DNA from: Chryseobacterium sp. FH2
GTDB taxonomy: Bacteria > Bacteroidota > Bacteroidia > Flavobacteriales > Weeksellaceae
NCBI RefSeq assembly: GCF_001045455.1
Contig: NZ_LFNE01000002.1
Location: forward strand, 1 to 64,000
DNA length: 64,000 nt
Reading direction: 5' to 3'
Both the position numbers and the translations under genes were made by a program. Below are positions 60,928 through 64,000 of this stretch, one piece after another; within the stretch, counting starts at the first letter, position 1, and every line of letters starts with the position of its first letter. Under the pieces are notes generated by a model. The model had not been told where the DNA came from. It worked only from the letters and a program-made list of their open reading frames with translations, and did not search any database.

Positions 60928-61911
60928 TTACATTTCTTTTAATGCAGAATTTATAAAATTCAATTCTTCCTGTGATAAATCAAAAGAGATTGCCTGGGCA
61001 TTTTCAATGGCTTGCTGGGCATTTCTTGCTCCCGCTAAAACTACTGTAATTGCAGGCTGCAAAGTCGTCCAACGTAAAACCAGCTGTGAAAGTGAGACCT
61101 CTTTTTCTCGAGCAATTGGTACAATTTTCTCTAAGAAATTTTTTACTTTATGTAAATCAAACTGAGAAAAATATCCGTTTCTGTGATCGTTTTCTTTTAA
61201 TTGTATTTCTTTAAAATATTTTCCTGTCAGAAGACCTCTTTCCATCGGGCTGTAAACAATAATTCCTGAATTGTTGTCCAGAGAATAAGGAACCAAATCA
61301 TTTTCAATTGCACGATTCAACATGCTGTAAGAAACCTGATTACTTGCTAATTTCAATGTTTTATCAGCTTCTTTCATCTGCTCTACGGAATAATTGCTAA
61401 CACCGGCAGTTCTGATTTTTCCTTGTTGAATCAACAATTCCAGCGCTTCCATCGTTTCGCTGATTGGCGTTGTAGAATCCGGCCAATGAAGCTGTAAAAG
61501 GTCAATATAATCTGTTCCCAGCCTTTTTAAACTTTCTTCAATTTCCTTAATGATATTCTGTTTTGAAGCTAATTTATAAACAGGAAATTTTGTGCCACTA
61601 TCTTCTGCATCGAAGAAAAATTCACCGTTTGAATTATTACTTCCGTCCCAAACCAATCCGAATTTTGTTAACAACTGAATTTTTGAACGGTCTTTTCCTT
61701 TAATAGCTTCTCCGATCATCTTTTCGCTCAGCCCAAAACCGTAGAAAGGAGCTGTATCAATAGAAGTTACACCATTGTCTAAAGAAGCATGAATTGAGTT
61801 TATAGAATCTTGCTTTTCATTTCCGCCCCACATATTTCCACCGATGGCGAATGCCCCGTGAGTAATTACTGAAAGCTCTAAATCAGTATTCCCTAATTTT
61901 CTATATTTCAT
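60928..61911 (-). CDS. aldo/keto reductase
   Basis: 327-aa NADPH-dependent cytosolic enzyme reducing aldehydes or ketones. The catalytic tetrad is Asp52, Tyr57, Lys83 and His142 (DTAPFYGFG, LTKFG, LLQLHWPDS). The C-terminal NADPH-binding SLSQLVLRWTTLQP and GARNAQQAIEN match the family. Fits the methylglyoxal/aldehyde-reducing branch. 42 nt before the PPC gene and 21 nt after the DJ-1/PfpI gene in the same run. Confidence 0.95.
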   Translation of the reverse strand: MKYRKLGNTDLELSVITHGAFAIGGNMWGGNEKQDSINSIHASLDNGVTSIDTAPFYGFGLSEKMIGEAIKGKDRSKIQLLTKFGLVWDGSNNSNGEFFFDAEDSGTKFPVYKLASKQNIIKEIEESLKRLGTDYIDLLQLHWPDSTTPISETMEALELLIQQGKIRTAGVSNYSVEQMKEADKTLKLASNQVSYSMLNRAIENDLVPYSLDNNSGIIVYSPMERGLLTGKYFKEIQLKENDHRNGYFSQFDLHKVKNFLEKIVPIAREKEVSLSQLVLRWTTLQPAITVVLAGARNAQQAIENAQAISFDLSQEELNFINSALKEM

Positions 61912-61932
61912 TTTTTCTTACTGTTTTAACTA

Positions 61933-62685
61933 TTACTTATTTAATTCCTTTAAAATAGCCTCACCTACACTTCTTGCAGATTGAGGATTTTGCCCTGTAA
62001 TCACTCTTTGGTCACTTACCACATGATTTTGCCAAAGTCCTGATTTTTCAAATTTTGCACCTCTTTCTTTTAATTTATCCTCCAAAAGAAAAGGAACAAC
62101 ATTCGTCAACTGTACTTCAGATTCTTCTTCATTAGTAAAAGCATTGATTTTTTTTCCGTCTACTAAATATTTACCATTGTTCAGTCTTATATTAACCAGA
62201 CCTGCAGGGCCGTGACAGACTGCAGCTACAATTCCGCCGTTTTCGTAAATTTTTGAAGCAATTGTTGCCAGTTCTGTATTGTCAGCAAAATCCCACATCG
62301 CACCGTGACCTCCTGCATACAATATGGTAGAATAATTGTTTGGGTTCACCTGAGAAGGATTTAAAGAATTATCAATTTTATTTTTATATTCTTTATTTTC
62401 CCAAAACTCTTTGTTTGCGGGATCTTTTAAGTCAAATCCGTCAACAGGAGGAGTTCCTCCCTTCGGGCTTACAAAATCTATTTCGTAACCTGCTTTGTGA
62501 AGGACTTCCCAAGGATGTGAAACTTCACCAAGGTAATATCCTGTGTTTTCCTCTGTTTCCCCTTTTTTGTCATGACTGGTAACGACAAATAAAATTTTCT
62601 TTTTTACAGATGTAGATTCTTTTGTTTGTGACTGTGCAAGCCCTATCATAAAAATGGCAAGTAGTAAAAACACTAATTTTTTCAT
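61933..62685 (-). CDS. exported DJ-1/PfpI-family protein (type 1 glutamine amidotransferase-like)
   Basis: 250 aa. The nucleophile elbow is AAVCHGPAGL with Cys157 and His158; Glu54 (GEVSHP) is the third conserved residue, as in Hsp31/HchA. A signal peptide ends AQSQ (residue 20), so it is exported, unlike cytosolic HchA. The family includes chaperones and glyoxalase III. 2 nt after the monooxygenase gene and 21 nt before the aldo/keto reductase gene. Role in dicarbonyl stress inferred. Confidence 0.92.
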   Translation of the reverse strand: MKKLVFLLLAIFMIGLAQSQTKESTSVKKKILFVVTSHDKKGETEENTGYYLGEVSHPWEVLHKAGYEIDFVSPKGGTPPVDGFDLKDPANKEFWENKEYKNKIDNSLNPSQVNPNNYSTILYAGGHGAMWDFADNTELATIASKIYENGGIVAAVCHGPAGLVNIRLNNGKYLVDGKKINAFTNEEESEVQLTNVVPFLLEDKLKERGAKFEKSGLWQNHVVSDQRVITGQNPQSARSVGEAILKELNK

Positions 62686-62687
62686 AT

Positions 62688-62975
62688 TTAAATAATGTTG
62701 GCTAAATAAATTTGTGGCTGTTGCTGTAATTTTTCATCAACCAAAGCTCCAAAGGACTGAATATAAGGTTGCTGGTTATGTTGAGCCAATCCTTCTTCAT
62801 TTTCCCAGATTTCGTAAAAAACAAATTGATTTTTGTCTTCAATACTCTGATGAAGACTATACAGTTCGTTGGCTTCTTCTTTTTGGGTTTCTTTTACCAT
62901 ATTTTGAAGAACCTCTAAAACTTCTGTTCTGTATTCTTTTTTGGCTTTTATAATGGCTGTGAGATATATTTTCAT
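62688..62975 (-). CDS. putative quinol monooxygenase (ABM family)
   Basis: 95 aa, dimeric ferredoxin-like fold; LTAIIKAKKEYRTEVLEVLQNMV near 4-26 and FVFYEIWENEEGLAQHNQQPY near 52-72 match the YgiN/ABM antibiotic-monooxygenase signature. YgiN-like proteins oxidise quinols with O2 without cofactor. It overlaps the quinone reductase gene by one base, like E. coli mdaB-ygiN, which supports a quinone redox cycle. Confidence 0.92.
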   Translation of the reverse strand: MKIYLTAIIKAKKEYRTEVLEVLQNMVKETQKEEANELYSLHQSIEDKNQFVFYEIWENEEGLAQHNQQPYIQSFGALVDEKLQQQPQIYLANII

Positions 62976-63589
62976 TAGGCCAATTGTGGTTTTAATTCCT
63001 GTTGAAAAACATTTTTAAGATGTTCTTTATAGATTTTCATGTCACGTTCTACATTGGCATTTTTTTCTACATCATGAAAATGAAAACTTCCCATTTTTTC
63101 TAATGAAACGAAAGCATTCATTTTATGAAAGCCAAATAGTGGCCCATTATCTACACTTGTTTCGTTGAAAAATTCTCCCGGAAGCGTAAAAGCTGTTTCA
63201 GGTGCATTCCAGCTTGTCGTTACCATATATTTTCTTCCGCCAAGCATTCCTCCGGTTCCGTAGTTGATTTTTGGATTTTCGGAAGTTCTGCCGTCACTCA
63301 TGTAAATTCCTTTTGCATGACCGGCTGTGAAAACTTCATCTATATATTTTTTCAGACCATTCGGAAGCTGAAACCACCAGATTGGGGTGTGGTAAATAAT
63401 ATAATCTGCCCAAACGAATTTTTCCACTTCTTCATTTTTATCGTAACCTTCGCCCACATTTGTGATCTTTACTTCTACATTTCCAAATTCTTTTAGAACT
63501 TCCAACGTGTTGTCTGCGATTGTCTGATTATATTTTCCTCCGGAATGTCCGAAGTTTTGTCCACCGTTAATAATTAATACTTTTTTCAT
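62975..63589 (-). CDS. NAD(P)H quinone oxidoreductase, MdaB-like
   Basis: 204 aa, flavodoxin-like fold. FGHSGGKYNQT near 14-24 forms the FAD phosphate loop, and YHTPIWWFQLPNGLKKYIDE near 86-105 is the strongest MdaB match. Reduces quinones by two electrons. First gene of the stress run; its promoter TAACTTTG is 28 nt upstream. It overlaps the ABM monooxygenase gene by one base, as E. coli mdaB precedes ygiN. Confidence 0.94.
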   Translation of the reverse strand: MKKVLIINGGQNFGHSGGKYNQTIADNTLEVLKEFGNVEVKITNVGEGYDKNEEVEKFVWADYIIYHTPIWWFQLPNGLKKYIDEVFTAGHAKGIYMSDGRTSENPKINYGTGGMLGGRKYMVTTSWNAPETAFTLPGEFFNETSVDNGPLFGFHKMNAFVSLEKMGSFHFHDVEKNANVERDMKIYKEHLKNVFQQELKPQLA

Positions 63590-63617
63590 TGTTGTATGAT
63601 TGTTAAATTTTACTCTG

Positions 63618-63625
63618 CAAAGTTA
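63618..63625 (-). promoter_or_regulatory. TAnnTTTG promoter element of the stress operon
   Basis: TAACTTTG on the minus strand, 28 nt upstream of the mdaB-like ATG. Confidence 0.6.
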
Positions 63626-64000
63626 GGTTGCAGTTTTGTATAATAAAAATAATATAAATCATAGCCAATTATTATAATTATAATAGTTTGAATTTTGAAA
63701 TCATGATTACATATCATAGGAAATTTAAATAACGTTTCAGTCTTTGTCATATAAATTGTTTAACAAATTAATTGCGGTTAGGTGGGGCGTTCAAAAAAGA
63801 TAACAGACTGGCTTCCTATGTGATTCTGGCTATTAGATGAAGGAAAAATTATATATGAAATAGTCCAGTTAATTACCCTCTGGAAGAAGTTACTCACGAA
63901 ATTGAAAAAAAATGAAATTTCGGATTATGCTTCATTCTAAGGGATGAAATGGCATCAGTATTGTAATTATTTTATAGCTTTGTATCAGAATATTAATAAT
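63626..64000. other. right-edge region without a confident gene
   Basis: 375 bp upstream of the stress operon. A plus-strand frame at 63788-63940 reads through with one internal stop and resembles no known family. No promoter pair or terminator is clear. A gene may begin beyond the window. Confidence 0.35.

Noticed and set aside
63788..63940. plus-strand frame near the right edge with one internal stop
   Set aside because: Could be a gene remnant, but no homology is recognised and AT-rich chance frames of this size are common.
1..64000. insertion sequences, prophage, CRISPR arrays, rRNA or tRNA genes
   Set aside because: None seen on either strand: no transposase-like proteins, no regularly spaced repeats, and no conserved RNA gene sequences.

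Overview
The window is AT-rich DNA from a flavobacterium, most likely the Chryseobacterium/Elizabethkingia branch of the Weeksellaceae. The signs are: many genes preceded by a TAnnTTTG promoter element typical of Bacteroidetes; transketolase split into two genes; DUF5916 and GLPGLI-type secreted proteins; SusC/TonB-type receptors; and a peptide-N-glycosidase related to those known from Elizabethkingia meningoseptica. It looks like chromosome: no rRNA, tRNA, insertion sequence, prophage or CRISPR array was seen. Genus is inferred from gene content, not from a marker gene.

Layout. 1-1704: split transketolase (C-half cut by the left edge). 1874-3313: Na+/solute symporter. 3430-4377: GNAT, OsmC and a YjdI-like [4Fe-4S] protein, in one short operon. 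4564-7028: FMN reductase and two pirins. 7140-9508: an MFS exporter and an unknown secreted protein. 9740-13400: asparagine synthase B and a PNGase F-like secreted enzyme with a GLPGLI-like N-terminus. 13576-18492: rRNA methyltransferase, YjdM/PhnA, orphan ABC ATPase, YceI lipoprotein, pheS. 18493-18942: a 450-bp gap with two terminators and a candidate small RNA. 18943-22262: DUF5916 and DUF3108 proteins. 22419-23878: ferredoxin reductase plus ferredoxin. 23946-28341: small alarmone synthetase, LOG protein, aminoacyl-histidine dipeptidase, lipoprotein, LURP-one-like protein. 28556-30843: recR and two glycosyltransferases. 30902-34791: secG and an M16 peptidase pair. 34970-40139: UvrD/PcrA helicase and a large TonB-dependent receptor. 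40280-42979: two exported esterases around a phospholipase-D-like protein. 43000-44143: DUF3037 and a HipA-family kinase. 44401-47732: hydrolase, AraC regulator, small outer-membrane protein, arylamine N-acetyltransferase.

47771-55322 is a tyrosine/homogentisate catabolic region on the minus strand: hmgA, a CoA-transferase, an unknown possible regulator, hpd, an unknown secreted protein, fahA and a flavin reductase-like protein. hpd, hmgA and fahA give three of the four steps from 4-hydroxyphenylpyruvate to fumarate and acetoacetate; maleylacetoacetate isomerase is not in the window. Divergent from hmgA, a TonB-dependent receptor overlaps a gene for a secreted thioredoxin (55444-57977). 58036-59783 holds DUF1304, a Crp/Fnr regulator and an AhpD-like protein. 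59857-63589 is a six-gene minus-strand run of quinone reductase, monooxygenase, DJ-1/PfpI, aldo/keto reductase, exported PPC/DUF296 protein and glyoxalase-fold protein that reads as an electrophile/quinone stress operon. The last 411 bases hold no confident gene.

The leads most worth testing are the receptor/thioredoxin pair whose mature receptor has only one CxxC motif, the HipA/DUF3037 pair without HipB, the palindromes laid over both receptor promoters, the GLPGLI-PNGase fusion, the exported PPC protein, the unknown gene inside the tyrosine cluster, and the small RNA candidate after pheS.
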